Part shown: positions 17,053 to 26,356 of the stretch, in pieces
Layout of the letters: each line of letters starts with the position of its first letter
Position numbering within the stretch: position 1 is the first letter of the stretch
NCBI GenBank assembly: GCA_965660625.1
Contig: CBFIAR010000002.1
Location: 124,001-188,000 of the forward strand
Length of the DNA stretch: 64,000 nucleotides
Origin: Glaciecola sp965660625
GTDB taxonomy: Bacteria; Pseudomonadota; Gammaproteobacteria; Enterobacterales; Alteromonadaceae
Direction of reading: 5' to 3'
Program-made: the position numbers and the translations under genes
The notes under the pieces: generated by a model
The model's input: the letters and a program-made list of their open reading frames with translations, nothing else
Databases searched by the model: none
Told to the model about the DNA's origin: nothing

Positions 17053-17373
17053 TTATTCGGATTCAACCGCGTCAATATCAATCCCCATTTCTTGCATTAT
17101 CTCTCTAGCTGAAGCAGGTATCCGGTTTGGATTGTCCTTCCTAATATCACTGTCATTGGGCAGAGGTTGCCCAGTAAATGCATGTAGAAACGCTTCACAC
17201 AGTAACTCTGAATTAGTGGCGTGACGCAAGTTATTAACCTGACGCCTTGTCCGCTCATCAGTAAGTACTTTCAGCACATTAATCGGAATGGAGACAGTCA
17301 CTTTTTTGACTTGCTCATTCTTTTTGCCGTGCTCAGCATACGGATGTATATATTGACCGTTCCACTCTGCCAT
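17053..17373 (-). CDS. metJ: Methionine repressor MetJ
   Basis: MetJ is a ribbon-helix-helix repressor that uses S-adenosylmethionine as corepressor and shuts down methionine biosynthesis genes. The 106-residue protein follows E. coli MetJ (105): MAEWNGQYIHPYAEHGKKNEQVKKVTVSIP, with the DNA-contacting beta strand KKVTVSIP near residues 23-30. The helices are VLKVLTDERTRRQVNNLRHATNSELLCEAFLHAFTGQPLP. It is divergent from metF, with a tandem met-box array between them, so it probably represses both metF and itself. Confidence 0.98.
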   Translation of the reverse strand: MAEWNGQYIHPYAEHGKKNEQVKKVTVSIPINVLKVLTDERTRRQVNNLRHATNSELLCEAFLHAFTGQPLPNDSDIRKDNPNRIPASAREIMQEMGIDIDAVESE

Positions 17374-17434
17374 GTGAATCCTTAATTTTTTAATGATGGC
17401 AAAATTTTAACTGGTATAGAAAAAATATCAATCT

Positions 17435-17494
17435 AGAAGTGTAAACTTCTTGACGTCTACCCGTTTAAAACGTAATTTAGACGTCTAAACGTCC
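17435..17494. promoter_or_regulatory. Tandem met boxes (MetJ operator) between metJ and metF
   Basis: Five consecutive 8-base units (AGAAGTGT, AAACTTCT, TGACGTCT, ACCCGTTT, AAAACGTA) cover 17435-17474. After a 4-base phase shift, the perfect consensus AGACGTCT (17479-17486) and AAACGTCC (17487-17494) follow. MetJ dimers bind cooperatively to such tandem 8-bp boxes. The array ends only 19 bases before the chosen metF ATG, so it overlaps the metF promoter or leader. Confidence 0.9.
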
Positions 17495-17513
17495 AAAAGT
17501 GAGCAGTAAAAGC

Positions 17514-18401
17514 ATGGTTTCATACGCACAAGGCATAGATGCACTGAATCAGTCGCTATCTGAATTAAAAGATATTGATGTTTCTTTCGAATTTTTTCCT
17601 CCCAACTCTGAAGCGATGGAGAAAACCCTATGGAAGTCCGTTGAGCGTCTGGCCCCACTGAAGCCAAAATATATGTCTGTTACTTATGGCGCGAACAGTG
17701 GCGAAAGAGATAGGACCCATACCGTAGTTAAAAGAATATATAAAGAAACCGGTGTGTCAACTGCCCCACATTTAACCTGTGTAGATGCAACGCCGACAGA
17801 GTTGAGACAAATTGCAAAGGACTACTGGGACTCGGGCATTCGACGCATTGTGGCGTTGCGTGGCGACTTACCGCCGGGTTTAGAAAAAACTGACATGTAT
17901 GCGTCAGACCTAGTAAGCTTATTGAAAGATGTCGCTGATTTCGATATCTCTGTTGCTGCTTATCCAGAAAAACATCCAGAGGCACCCAATACCCAATTTG
18001 ATTTGTTGAACCTTAAACGTAAGGCCGAAGCGGGTGCAAATGAGGCAATTACGCAGTTTTTCTTCGATACTAGCGTCTTTTTACGCTTTAGAGATAGAGC
18101 CGCGGCTGCAGGAATTGATTTGGATATTGTGCCCGGTATATTACCGGTGACTAACTACCAAACACTACAGCGTTTTGCGGGATTCACCAATGTACATGTA
18201 CCTAACTGGCTACATAAAATGTACGACGGACTGGAGGCTGATGACCAAGCTACCAAGAACTTAATGGGAGCGAACATTGCAATGGATATGGTTAAAGTAT
18301 TGGCAAAGGAAGGTGTGAAGCATTTCCACTTTTACACCTTGAATCGTTGTGAATTGAGTTATGCAATTTGCCACATGTTGGGTTTACGCAGTCAAAAGTA
18401 A
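17514..18401 (+). CDS. metF: 5,10-Methylenetetrahydrofolate reductase
   Basis: MetF is the FAD enzyme that makes 5-methyl-tetrahydrofolate for methionine synthesis. From ATG 17514 it is 295 residues (296 in E. coli). Landmarks are ALNQSLSELKDIDVSFEFFPPNSEAMEKTLW near 8-38 with the catalytic Glu in FEFFPP. Also visible are YGANSGERDRTH near 59, APHLTCVDATP near 79, ALRGDLPPG near 110, NEAITQFFFD near 178 and HFYTLNRCELSYAICHMLG at the end. An in-frame GTG at 17499 is an alternative start, but it would lie only five bases after the last met box; ATG 17514 agrees better with E. coli length. Expression should be MetJ-repressed. Confidence 0.97.
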   Translation: MVSYAQGIDALNQSLSELKDIDVSFEFFPPNSEAMEKTLWKSVERLAPLKPKYMSVTYGANSGERDRTHTVVKRIYKETGVSTAPHLTCVDATPTELRQIAKDYWDSGIRRIVALRGDLPPGLEKTDMYASDLVSLLKDVADFDISVAAYPEKHPEAPNTQFDLLNLKRKAEAGANEAITQFFFDTSVFLRFRDRAAAAGIDLDIVPGILPVTNYQTLQRFAGFTNVHVPNWLHKMYDGLEADDQATKNLMGANIAMDMVKVLAKEGVKHFHFYTLNRCELSYAICHMLGLRSQK

Positions 18402-18482
18402 GCATTCTTGGAAGATAAGTTTAAGTTCTAAGCTGTTGGGAGTAAACTGGTACCTGTAGTTAGCATATTTTGTTTTTACTAT

Positions 18483-19463
18483 TTGCTCAACAAAATAAGC
18501 TTTTCACGGCAACAACTGGAGCTTGCTACGTTGAATTTACCTGATAGTATCGCGAAAAAAATACAGTATTACCAACCACTATTTATTAATATTGGTAAGG
18601 CTTTTCTTGAGCATATAAAATCTGAGCGGATTACCGTATCTGCAGGTCATCTAGCATATGTTTCATTGCTTTCGCTGGTTCCCGTCATTGTAGTCTTCTT
18701 TATGATCATGTCAGCATTTCCAGCATTTTCTGAGGTAAGGGAACAACTAGAAAATTTTATATTTACTAATTTTGTGCCTACCGCGGGTGATGTGGTGCAG
18801 GATTACCTGGCAGACTTTGTATCGAACGCATCTGGCATGGGAGCGGTGAGTATTGTCTCGCTATTAGTTGTTGCGCTTCTACTAATATCGAATATTGACA
18901 AAACTTTCAACCATATCTGGCGTACACAGGTTGAAAGGCCTTTCATATTTACCTTCGCTATTTATTGGATGGTTATCACACTAGGTCCATTTTTGATCGG
19001 CTCGAGCATTGTGGTTAGTTCCTACTTAGCCGGTTTGGCCACATTTGCCGAAGAATATACACCAGGACTAGGCACTTTTTTCCTTAAATTGGTTCCAAGT
19101 TTTGCCGCGACAGGTGCATTCTTAATTCTATACATGATCGTGCCTAATAGACCGGTAAGAGTAAAATACGCGCTATGTGGTGCATTGCTTGCCACTGTGT
19201 TGTTTGAACTATCGAAGAAAGGCTTTTCATTTTATGTGACGAGTTTCCCATCGTATGAGGTAATATATGGTGCCATTGCGGTCGTTCCCATATTGTTTGT
19301 TTGGGTCTATTTATGTTGGATTGTTGTTTTATTGGGAGCTGTTTTCACGTATAGCATTACGGTAACTTGCGATGCTCGAGATGAGCTTGTAGCAAAAGAA
19401 TCAAATGAAGCTAGTGAAGTAAACGGTGCGCTTCGCAATGGCGAGGTCGACGAAATTCCCTGA
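18483..19463 (+). CDS. yihY: YihY/UPF0761 family inner-membrane protein
   Basis: This 326-residue YihY/UPF0761 (BrkB-related) protein has about six transmembrane helices. Strong family blocks are SAGHLAYVSLLSLVPVIVVF near residues 53-72, NFVPTAGDVVQDYLADFVSNASGMGAVSIVSLLVVALLLISNIDKTFNHIWR near 97-148, and GAIAVVPILFVWVYLCWIVVLLGAVFTYS near 263. The acidic C-terminal tail is soluble. Function is not established; early RNase BN assignments for YihY were wrong. The start is TTG 18483 with a poor ribosome site, so the exact N-terminus is uncertain. In E. coli yihY is beside dtd; here metJF separate them. Confidence 0.9.
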   Translation: MLNKISFSRQQLELATLNLPDSIAKKIQYYQPLFINIGKAFLEHIKSERITVSAGHLAYVSLLSLVPVIVVFFMIMSAFPAFSEVREQLENFIFTNFVPTAGDVVQDYLADFVSNASGMGAVSIVSLLVVALLLISNIDKTFNHIWRTQVERPFIFTFAIYWMVITLGPFLIGSSIVVSSYLAGLATFAEEYTPGLGTFFLKLVPSFAATGAFLILYMIVPNRPVRVKYALCGALLATVLFELSKKGFSFYVTSFPSYEVIYGAIAVVPILFVWVYLCWIVVLLGAVFTYSITVTCDARDELVAKESNEASEVNGALRNGEVDEIP

Positions 19464-19620
19464 TTGCAATAAACATAGAGCTGCACATAATTATATGGAC
19501 TCAGTTTGACACTAGATTAAGACACTAAGGCTTTTTTTGAGCTAATTTACTGCGCCAATTGCAGTATCAACACTAACAAACAATACAGTGTTAAATCGTT
19601 ATTAATCAACAAGGAAGATT

Positions 19621-21261
19621 ATGCGTAAAACTATTTTTCAAGTATTAATTGTGATCAACCTGCTTGTAGTGGCGATTTCAATCGCAGTGCCCTTACTAGT
19701 ATGGCTTTTGCCTATCACGTTTTCACTACTCATTATCGCAATTTATGATAGTCGGCAAACACAACATGCAATATTGCGAAACTTTCCGTTAGTAGGCAGA
19801 AGTCGTTGGATCATAGAAGGGATTCGCCCTTTTATTCAACAATATATTTTAGAAACTGACACCGGTGGCTCTCCAATAAGTCGAATGTTTCGAAATATCG
19901 TGTATCAGCGCGCTAAAAACAGTCAAGATACCATTCCATTTGGTACCCAGCTAGATACTTACCAAACGGGTTATGAGTGGATCGGACATTCTTTGTCGGC
20001 GCTGAACGTTAAAGATATCGACATGCAGCCGCGAGTGACTATCGGCAGCCGTCACTGCAAGCAAACTTATTCAGCGAGTATTCTAAATATCTCTGCGATG
20101 AGTTTTGGTAGTTTGAGTAAACCGGCGCTGCAGGCCCTTAATAAGGGGGCCAAAGCCGGTGGCTTCTACCATAATACAGGTGAAGGCGGGGTCAGCCCCT
20201 ATCATCTTGAATACGGCGCAGATGTGGTATGGCAAATCGGTACCGGTTATTTTGGCTGCAGAACAGATTTAGGAGGATTCGACGCGGATAAATTTGAAAA
20301 GCAAGCCTCGCATACAAACATCAAAATGATTGAAATTAAATTATCTCAAGGGGCAAAACCCGGTCATGGGGGGATTTTGCCAGCAAGTAAAAATACGCAA
20401 GAAATTGCTGATATTCGCGGCGTTAAGGTAGGAACACAAGTTGACTCACCGTCTAAGCACAGTGCCTTTAGTTCTCCGGTTGAACTTATTCACTTTGTAC
20501 AAACCTTGCGTGACCTTAGTGGTGGTAAACCAATAGGGATTAAGCTTGCAATAGGTCGTCGAAGTGAGTTTGTCGCTATTTGCAAAGCGATGGTAGAACT
20601 TAATATAACACCTGATTTTGTCACCGTTGATGGCGGCGAGGGCGGAACTGGAGCCGCGCCACTGGAATACTCAAATTCCATTGGTTCACCACTGCGTGAG
20701 GCTTTGGCTTTTGTCGATGATTGCCTAATTGGTTTTGGTGTGCGAGAAGATATTAAAATAATTGCATCAGGGAAGATAATTTCGGGCTTTCATTTAATTA
20801 AAAACCTCGCTTTGGGCGCTGATATTTGCAACAGCGCGCGAGGCATGATGTTGGCATTGGGTTGTGTACAATCGCTTTCCTGCAACACCAACGAATGTCC
20901 AACTGGTGTCGCTACCCAAAATCCCAACTTGTCTGCGGGATTGGTTCCTGCGAATAAAGCCGTGAGAGTAAAACAGTTTCATGAGAAAACCGTGCACGCA
21001 ACCGTCGATATTATTTCATCAGCAGGACTAGCTTCGCCGAGTGAGCTTAATCGCACACATATATTTAGGCGGGTAAATCAGCAAGAAATAAAACGGTATG
21101 ACGATATCTTTCCACGTATGGTGATGGGTGGGTTTTTGAAAGACTGTATTCCCGATAATTACAAAATAGACGTCGAAGAGGCGAGCGCCAATTCATTTGC
21201 ACCTAAGAAAATCTTAAGCAATATTAACCAGCAAAGGAAACCTTTATGCGAGAGTACATAG
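19621..21261 (+). CDS. FMN-binding glutamate synthase-like protein
   Basis: This 546-residue member of the FMN-binding glutamate-synthase-domain family corresponds to the synthase half of GltB without the amidotransferase. Two N-terminal hydrophobic segments (residues 6-45) suggest membrane anchoring. The barrel shows SILNISAMSFGSLSKPALQALNKGAK near 153-178, HNTGEGGVSPYHLE near 184, QGAKPGHGGILP near 243, VDGGEGGTGAAPLEYSN near 337, and a cysteine-rich GCVQSLSCNTNECPTGVATQ near 418-437 that can hold the 3Fe-4S cluster. The physiological reaction of this stand-alone family is not settled. AAGGAAG lies just before the ATG. No small-subunit gene is adjacent. Confidence 0.87.
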   Translation: MRKTIFQVLIVINLLVVAISIAVPLLVWLLPITFSLLIIAIYDSRQTQHAILRNFPLVGRSRWIIEGIRPFIQQYILETDTGGSPISRMFRNIVYQRAKNSQDTIPFGTQLDTYQTGYEWIGHSLSALNVKDIDMQPRVTIGSRHCKQTYSASILNISAMSFGSLSKPALQALNKGAKAGGFYHNTGEGGVSPYHLEYGADVVWQIGTGYFGCRTDLGGFDADKFEKQASHTNIKMIEIKLSQGAKPGHGGILPASKNTQEIADIRGVKVGTQVDSPSKHSAFSSPVELIHFVQTLRDLSGGKPIGIKLAIGRRSEFVAICKAMVELNITPDFVTVDGGEGGTGAAPLEYSNSIGSPLREALAFVDDCLIGFGVREDIKIIASGKIISGFHLIKNLALGADICNSARGMMLALGCVQSLSCNTNECPTGVATQNPNLSAGLVPANKAVRVKQFHEKTVHATVDIISSAGLASPSELNRTHIFRRVNQQEIKRYDDIFPRMVMGGFLKDCIPDNYKIDVEEASANSFAPKKILSNINQQRKPLCEST

Positions 21262-21322
21262 TTGGTCGTGCACTCTTGCGGTATATTAAATAATCGTTTT
21301 GAGGGAAAAATAGAGGCTGTAA

Positions 21323-21649
21323 CTACTTCCTAACCCACTGGCCATTAACCTGCAGGTAATTGCCAGACTCTGTTTTTTCGTAGGCCTTCTTGGCAGCGAG
21401 TACTTCCACCTGCTCTAAAGTTATACCGTTTTTAGTTGCCAGCTCTTGATATTTTGCTTTGCGTTTTGCATTGATATCGTTAATTAGCTCCATGACTTCA
21501 CTGCTCTCTACAATGGCTCCCAAGTAACCATTTTGTTGTTCGCCTACTAGTCCTGTTGTTTTTGCTGCATCCAGTTCAATCGCAAACGTGACCGCGCTGA
21601 ATAGGATGGCGCCAACTAGTACGCTTTTTATGATGGTTATAATCTTCAT
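21323..21649 (-). CDS. ydbL: YdbL family periplasmic protein (DUF1318)
   Basis: This is a 108-residue exported protein. It has an N-terminal signal segment (KIITIIKSVLVGAILFSAVTFAIE), then the DUF1318 block TGLVGEQQNGYLGAIVESSEVMELINDINAKRKAKYQELATKNGI. It ends in YLQVNGQWVRK. It is the third gene of ydbH-ynbE-ydbL. YdbL is thought to act as an accessory, possibly chaperone-like, factor for the YdbH-YnbE envelope bridge. The start lies nine bases after the ynbE stop, so they are co-transcribed. Confidence 0.9.
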   Translation of the reverse strand: MKIITIIKSVLVGAILFSAVTFAIELDAAKTTGLVGEQQNGYLGAIVESSEVMELINDINAKRKAKYQELATKNGITLEQVEVLAAKKAYEKTESGNYLQVNGQWVRK

Positions 21650-21658
21650 GTTTAACTC

Positions 21659-21844
21659 CTAGAATAATTTACTGTCTTCACTGAAAATATCATCCAGTTC
21701 TTTGTCTACTTTGACACGGATTTCATGGTCAATTTTGACATTAATGTTGATAGTGATGGGCTCTTTCGTTTCTAACTGTACCTTGTGAGTACAAGCGCTT
21801 AGAAGCACAACACCGCATATCATGGCTAAAGTTCTCACGTTCAT
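21659..21844 (-). CDS. ynbE: YnbE-like outer-membrane lipoprotein
   Basis: This is a 61-residue lipoprotein. The signal peptide MNVRTLAMICGVVLLSAC ends in lipobox LSAC (Cys18). The mature part VQLETKEPITININVKIDHEIRVKVDKELDDIF is the YnbE beta-strand signature. In E. coli YnbE partners YdbH to span the periplasm, completing the channel at the outer membrane. Its ATG overlaps the ydbH stop by four bases, indicating coupled translation. Confidence 0.93.
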   Translation of the reverse strand: MNVRTLAMICGVVLLSACTHKVQLETKEPITININVKIDHEIRVKVDKELDDIFSEDSKLF

Positions 21845-24417
21845 TTTCCTTTTTCTAAGTAACGTTGTTCAATTCGTTTTTCAATGGAGTCTTGCATGGA
21901 CCGAGTTAATCTAAGGGATTTCAGCAAGGTAAACATGTTTTCGTTATGGCCATAGTTAAATATCACTTCTTGCTTTTGATCCGGATTGCGCCCCGCGATG
22001 GATAATTGAAGATCCAGCCAGCCGTCAGAAGCCAACTCTACTTTACTGGATAGCGTGCGATACTCCACGTTTTGCAAGAAAGACAATTTTTTTTGTTGGC
22101 CTTTAATGGCATCAAACGCGGGATTGTTCTCTATTTTAAATTTTCCGGGACCATCATTGACAAGCAAACCGTGTTCAATAATAGTGTCGTTAGCGCCCAG
22201 TTGAAAAGGCAACACGCCGGACATTTTACCCGTCACTTGTATGCCTTGCTGTTTTTGCAGTGCGACAAAATCAGCTAGGTCTAGTCCACTGACGCTAATA
22301 CTAGTTTGCTGCTTCCTGTCATCAAGCCAGAGGTTAGTGAATTTGAACGTACCACCCATCATTTCGCCTTGAGCTAATTGTAGCTTAGCAACATTGTCTA
22401 TAACATCAACGGCTAACTCAATTTTTCTAATCGGGATGCCAACATCAAGTTCGTCTATTTGTACCGTACCATTTTTTAGTTGAATGCCAGTTGAATTGAG
22501 TTCAAAAGGCTCATTTAATTGTAGGGCTATTAGCTGAAAATCATCGTACTGTAGGCTGGCACTAGCTACCTCTAGAATACCTGAGTAATTCAAGGATGAA
22601 AGACTGCCTTTCAGTTCTGCGTTGAACGTACCTGCACTTAACCGTATTTTACTATTGAACTGACTAAGGAGCTTTTGGAGGGTGGTTACAGCTTGGTCGG
22701 TTATTGCAATCTTAAAGTCTTCTTGCGTGTGGTCTATCTGCATTTTTAAGCCGGATCCCAACTGAATCTGATGCGAGCCTGATACTTTCAAAGTTGTTGG
22801 CTTTTTTGTTCGCTCAGGCTGTGTTAGCAGTTCATGCTCAAACGTGAGTTTAGTTAATTTTTTGTCTGAATAAGTAACACTTTGAATGGCAGATTGTGCA
22901 CTTAGCTTTAGACCCCTGTCAGGTGTTATTGTGATATTGCTGATGTTGCTGAGTTTGCTAACCTTTATTTGCGCAGTATTCAATTCTGGAATATTGTTTT
23001 TTAGTTTAATTTCCCAAACTTTGCCACCAGAGTGCGTTACTTCCCAGTCGGTCTCTATTTGCTTTGCCTGGAAGACTGAGTTGTCGCGTGATTTGCTTTT
23101 TAATCCAACAATACGCTGCAGACCCGCGAATGATATATCAATTTGCTCGGGTTCTGAAAGTGATATTCGATAATTAAAGTTATTCAACAGGCGATCAGCG
23201 CTTGCCCACTTGCTATTAGGGGTGGCAAAGTCAATTGTTGCTGATTCCGAAAAGATCGTCCAATCATTGTTATTTTTAACAGCCTTTCCTACCGATGCAA
23301 GCGTTACAGCACCCTTAAAGTTTGTATCAACAATGTTTACGTTAGCCATCTCTGAAATTAGTTTGATTCTGTACATAAATGACAGATGTCGATCTAATCC
23401 AATTTCAATATCCGTTAATGTCACTACAGGATCCGTTTGTAATCTCGGTAAGCTAAGCATGAGGCCGGACGTTGTGAATACATTTTCTTTAAAAAGAAGT
23501 GGGTTTGACGCTGTTAAATGTGCCTCACGAATTTGTAAGTGCTGAAACTGTGCGGGAATAAGCTGACACTCTTGCATAATCGCAGAGATAGGAAAGTCAC
23601 GAGCATCAATAATTGCCTCCAAATTAGAAAGGGTCAAGTTGATGCCAATTGTGCCTTTAGCTTCAGCGTTAATAGGGCAGTTGTCAATGGTGATTTGTGG
23701 ATGTACTGCTAGAGTGTGGCGCGTTTCAATACGATCCCCAGCGAAGATAAATTGGCTGTTTATCTTGGTATTCATCAAAGTCTGCCAGTTTAATTGCTGA
23801 TGTAAAAAATCTGTTTTCTCTTGTAGTAGAGGGCTTTGTGCAAGCAGCTGCGATGGGCTCCAAGTTATTGTTCCTTGTAGTCTCCCGTCTAAATAATCCA
23901 AGCCGGCGTTGATATCGCCCGACAGGGAAAATGCTGATAGTGAACGTTGTGTCAGTGTAACATTCAGTGGTTGGTGCAACAGATATGAAGTGAGTGAAAG
24001 AGCATCGATGGTAATACGTGGCATGTTGCTAGGTAACGCGATAGCTTGACTAAATGGGGGCGCGTTTTGGTTTACTTTGACACCCGTATCTCTATGATGG
24101 ATCGTAAGTTTTGCAATGCTTAAGCGACTCTCTTTACGCTGCCAGTTATCCAAAAACCAACGCGCCTCATGCATTTCAATCTTAAGTGATTCGCTGTCTA
24201 TACATAGCTTTTGTATTGTCAGGAGAGGCGAAACACCGATATCAAAATGACTACATGTAATCTGAGTGTCTGACGGCAGGAAATCGGCGAGTACCCATTG
24301 AGTAATTGGCGCTCGCAAGAGATAGGCGCTTAGCACTAAGAGCGAGATCAACGCGGCGCTGCTCAGCAATACTATGCTGGCTACTTTTATCCTGCCAGAT
24401 TTTAGGTTACTCAACAT
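21841..24417 (-). CDS. ydbH: YdbH AsmA-like intermembrane lipid-transport protein
   Basis: This 858-residue protein has an N-terminal membrane anchor (IKVASIVLLSSAALISLLVLSAYLL, residues 10-34). A long beta-rich periplasmic region follows, and the YdbH family block at the C-terminus includes VQIDELDVGIPIRKIELAVDV, GGTFKFTNLWLDDRKQQTSISVSGLDLADFVALQKQQGIQVTGKMSG and LLVNDGPGKFKIE. YdbH, TamB and YhdP are redundant carriers of phospholipid from inner to outer membrane; YdbH needs YnbE. The length fits the family (879 in E. coli). The operon order ydbH-ynbE-ydbL is intact with overlapping or near-overlapping starts. Confidence 0.94.
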   Translation of the reverse strand: MLSNLKSGRIKVASIVLLSSAALISLLVLSAYLLRAPITQWVLADFLPSDTQITCSHFDIGVSPLLTIQKLCIDSESLKIEMHEARWFLDNWQRKESRLSIAKLTIHHRDTGVKVNQNAPPFSQAIALPSNMPRITIDALSLTSYLLHQPLNVTLTQRSLSAFSLSGDINAGLDYLDGRLQGTITWSPSQLLAQSPLLQEKTDFLHQQLNWQTLMNTKINSQFIFAGDRIETRHTLAVHPQITIDNCPINAEAKGTIGINLTLSNLEAIIDARDFPISAIMQECQLIPAQFQHLQIREAHLTASNPLLFKENVFTTSGLMLSLPRLQTDPVVTLTDIEIGLDRHLSFMYRIKLISEMANVNIVDTNFKGAVTLASVGKAVKNNNDWTIFSESATIDFATPNSKWASADRLLNNFNYRISLSEPEQIDISFAGLQRIVGLKSKSRDNSVFQAKQIETDWEVTHSGGKVWEIKLKNNIPELNTAQIKVSKLSNISNITITPDRGLKLSAQSAIQSVTYSDKKLTKLTFEHELLTQPERTKKPTTLKVSGSHQIQLGSGLKMQIDHTQEDFKIAITDQAVTTLQKLLSQFNSKIRLSAGTFNAELKGSLSSLNYSGILEVASASLQYDDFQLIALQLNEPFELNSTGIQLKNGTVQIDELDVGIPIRKIELAVDVIDNVAKLQLAQGEMMGGTFKFTNLWLDDRKQQTSISVSGLDLADFVALQKQQGIQVTGKMSGVLPFQLGANDTIIEHGLLVNDGPGKFKIENNPAFDAIKGQQKKLSFLQNVEYRTLSSKVELASDGWLDLQLSIAGRNPDQKQEVIFNYGHNENMFTLLKSLRLTRSMQDSIEKRIEQRYLEKGK

Positions 24418-24550
24418 TGGTTAATGCACTCACAAGGACGTTTTCAGTCGATTAGCCGAAAAGCAGATGCGACAAACTCCAGCACAGTGAATCTAAAAGC
24501 AGCAAGTGACGCCATTAACACAGTTAAATTAAAAACCTTGCAGGTGATTA

Positions 24551-24796
24551 TTAAGCTTGCAAACGTTCAAATTTTTCCGTCAGTTGATTAAGCGTTTCTT
24601 TGCGATTAGGGTTTACTTCGATGCACTCAACGGGGCAAATGCTAACGCAACATGGCTCGTCATAATGGCCAACACATTCGGTGCATTGATCCGCATCAAT
24701 CTCATAAATTTCGGCACCCATAGAAATCGCTTCATTGGGACACTCATCTGGACATAAATTACAGTTAATACATTCTTCGGTAATGTAAAGTGCCAT
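24551..24796 (-). CDS. yfhL: YfhL family 4Fe-4S dicluster ferredoxin
   Basis: This 81-residue ferredoxin has two Fe-S cluster motifs. CINCNLCPDECPN lies near residues 10-22, and CTECVGHYDEPCCVSICPVECI near 37-58 has the insertion between second and third Cys that marks the Alvin/YfhL type. These electron carriers have low-potential clusters; the partner enzyme is not known here. The start at 24796 (MALYITEEC) is preferred over an in-frame ATG five codons upstream, because GAGG sits nine bases before it and MALYIT is the family N-terminus. Confidence 0.95.
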   Translation of the reverse strand: MALYITEECINCNLCPDECPNEAISMGAEIYEIDADQCTECVGHYDEPCCVSICPVECIEVNPNRKETLNQLTEKFERLQA

Positions 24797-24955
24797 ATAA
24801 ACGTGCCTCATGTGATTAGTTTGATCATAAAGGGACTCGCATTCATCCTTTCACTTACTTTAGGTGAATACTATATAAGACAAAATTAGCACTTATCGCA
24901 TAATGCGCAACATACACTTAATTGTTAATTGATCAAGCTCAACAAATTCCTTGCT

Positions 24956-25642
24956 TTACGCTAAAAAAGCGTTTTCCAGAATGTCTTGAGTAAAATTTTT
25001 TCGCAGATAAAACCCCCTCGGACGGGTTTTTATCATCTGTCCATCTTCACCAATAGCTTCCGTAACTACTGAACCATTAGCGGCTTTGGGGCGAAGTTGC
25101 AAATAACTTCCTACAGTGGCGTCTATGCGCTCTACTTGCCCTAAGCTTATCATGTCCATTAATTCTTCCCAATCGCGCTGCAATTGCGCATTTTGATGTG
25201 CATTAGGGTGCCATAAAAATGGAGAGCCTACGATGCGTTCAGCCGGTGGTATTTCCCTTTCTCCCTGCACCGGTAACCACAAAACACACTGCAACTTGTT
25301 ACGTACGTTACTGTTCTGCCAATTTACGCCCGTATTTTTAGTTAATGGCGCATAACAGACATAGGTTGTTTCAAGTGGTTTGTTGCTATACGAAAGAGGC
25401 AATGTTTTCAACTCAACACCGAGTTCTGGGAAATCTTGTTCTGGTTTTGAGCCGGCACTTGCTCCCAACCAAAGTTCGATCAATTGCCCCGTCCAACCCT
25501 TTTGGGTTTTAAAGTTCGCCGGTATGTGAATGTTTGCGGCTCTTGCTAAATCACCCAAAGACAAGCCTGCTAAACCGTTCGCGCGCTGCATTAATTCTTC
25601 TATTGTAGAGGGAGCAGTCCTCGGTGTTTTTATTGATGGCAT
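24956..25642 (-). CDS. mutH: DNA mismatch repair endonuclease MutH
   Basis: MutH nicks the unmethylated strand at hemimethylated GATC, directed by MutS/MutL. The 228-residue length is typical (229 in E. coli). The catalytic DX(n)EXK motif is DFPELGVELKT near residues 69-79. LAGLSLGDLARAANI near 24-38 and GWTGQLIELWLGASAGSKPEQDFP near 49-72 are conserved. Its presence implies a Dam-methylating host. It is divergent from rppH, the standard mutH/rppH arrangement. Confidence 0.97.
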   Translation of the reverse strand: MPSIKTPRTAPSTIEELMQRANGLAGLSLGDLARAANIHIPANFKTQKGWTGQLIELWLGASAGSKPEQDFPELGVELKTLPLSYSNKPLETTYVCYAPLTKNTGVNWQNSNVRNKLQCVLWLPVQGEREIPPAERIVGSPFLWHPNAHQNAQLQRDWEELMDMISLGQVERIDATVGSYLQLRPKAANGSVVTEAIGEDGQMIKTRPRGFYLRKNFTQDILENAFLA

Positions 25643-25749
25643 GTAATTAGGACTTCACTTGTTAAATAATTAACGCTATTGCTTTGCATAATCTGTAGTT
25701 TATGGAAGAATGGAGAAATATAAAAGTATAAATGCGCTAGGTAATCTAA

Positions 25750-26292
25750 GTGATTGATGCCGAAGGATTCCGCGCGAATGTTGGCATAATTATATGCAAT
25801 AAAATGGGCCAGGTGTTTTGGGCTCGTCGATATGGCCAACATTCATGGCAATTCCCACAAGGCGGGATTGACCAAGGGGAAACTGTTGAACAGGCAATGT
25901 ACAGGGAGCTTCACGAAGAAGTGGGCTTGCTTGAGAAAGACGTAAGTATTGTTGGCGTAACGCGCAACTGGCTTCGTTATAAATTGCCTAAACGCCTTGT
26001 AAGAAAAGGGTCAAACCCCGTATGTATTGGTCAAAAACAGAAATGGTTTTTGCTCACGTTAAAGTGTGACGAAAAAGATGTTGATCTTCTACATTCAGGG
26101 CATCCTGAATTTGACGATTGGCGTTGGGTGAGTTATTGGTACCCAATACGTAACGTTGTCTCGTTTAAGCGCGATGTATATCGAAAAGTCATGAAAGAGT
26201 TTTCGCCGCTGGTATTGCCTGCGCAAAAGCCTCATTCTCAGTTGCCCAACAACCGAAAAAATAAGCGACGTCGACCAAGACCGCAAGCATAG
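25750..26292 (+). CDS. rppH: RNA pyrophosphohydrolase RppH
   Basis: RppH removes pyrophosphate from 5'-triphosphate mRNA ends and so triggers RNase E decay. The 180-residue protein has the Nudix box GGIDQGETVEQAMYREL-HEEVG near residues 37-59. Also visible are WLRYKLPKRLVR near 75-86, CIGQKQKWFLL near 94 and FDDWRWVSYWYPIRNVVSFKRDVYRKVMKEF near 119-149. The tail is basic. The start is GTG 25750; alignment with E. coli (MIDDDGYRPNVGIVICN) supports it. It runs into ptsP after 64 bases. Confidence 0.98.
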   Translation: MIDAEGFRANVGIIICNKMGQVFWARRYGQHSWQFPQGGIDQGETVEQAMYRELHEEVGLLEKDVSIVGVTRNWLRYKLPKRLVRKGSNPVCIGQKQKWFLLTLKCDEKDVDLLHSGHPEFDDWRWVSYWYPIRNVVSFKRDVYRKVMKEFSPLVLPAQKPHSQLPNNRKNKRRRPRPQA

Positions 26293-26356
26293 CAATTATG
26301 TGGAACATGCTTGCAGTTTACTTTACTCGTCTTGTTAACTGCAAAGGAGCCAATGC

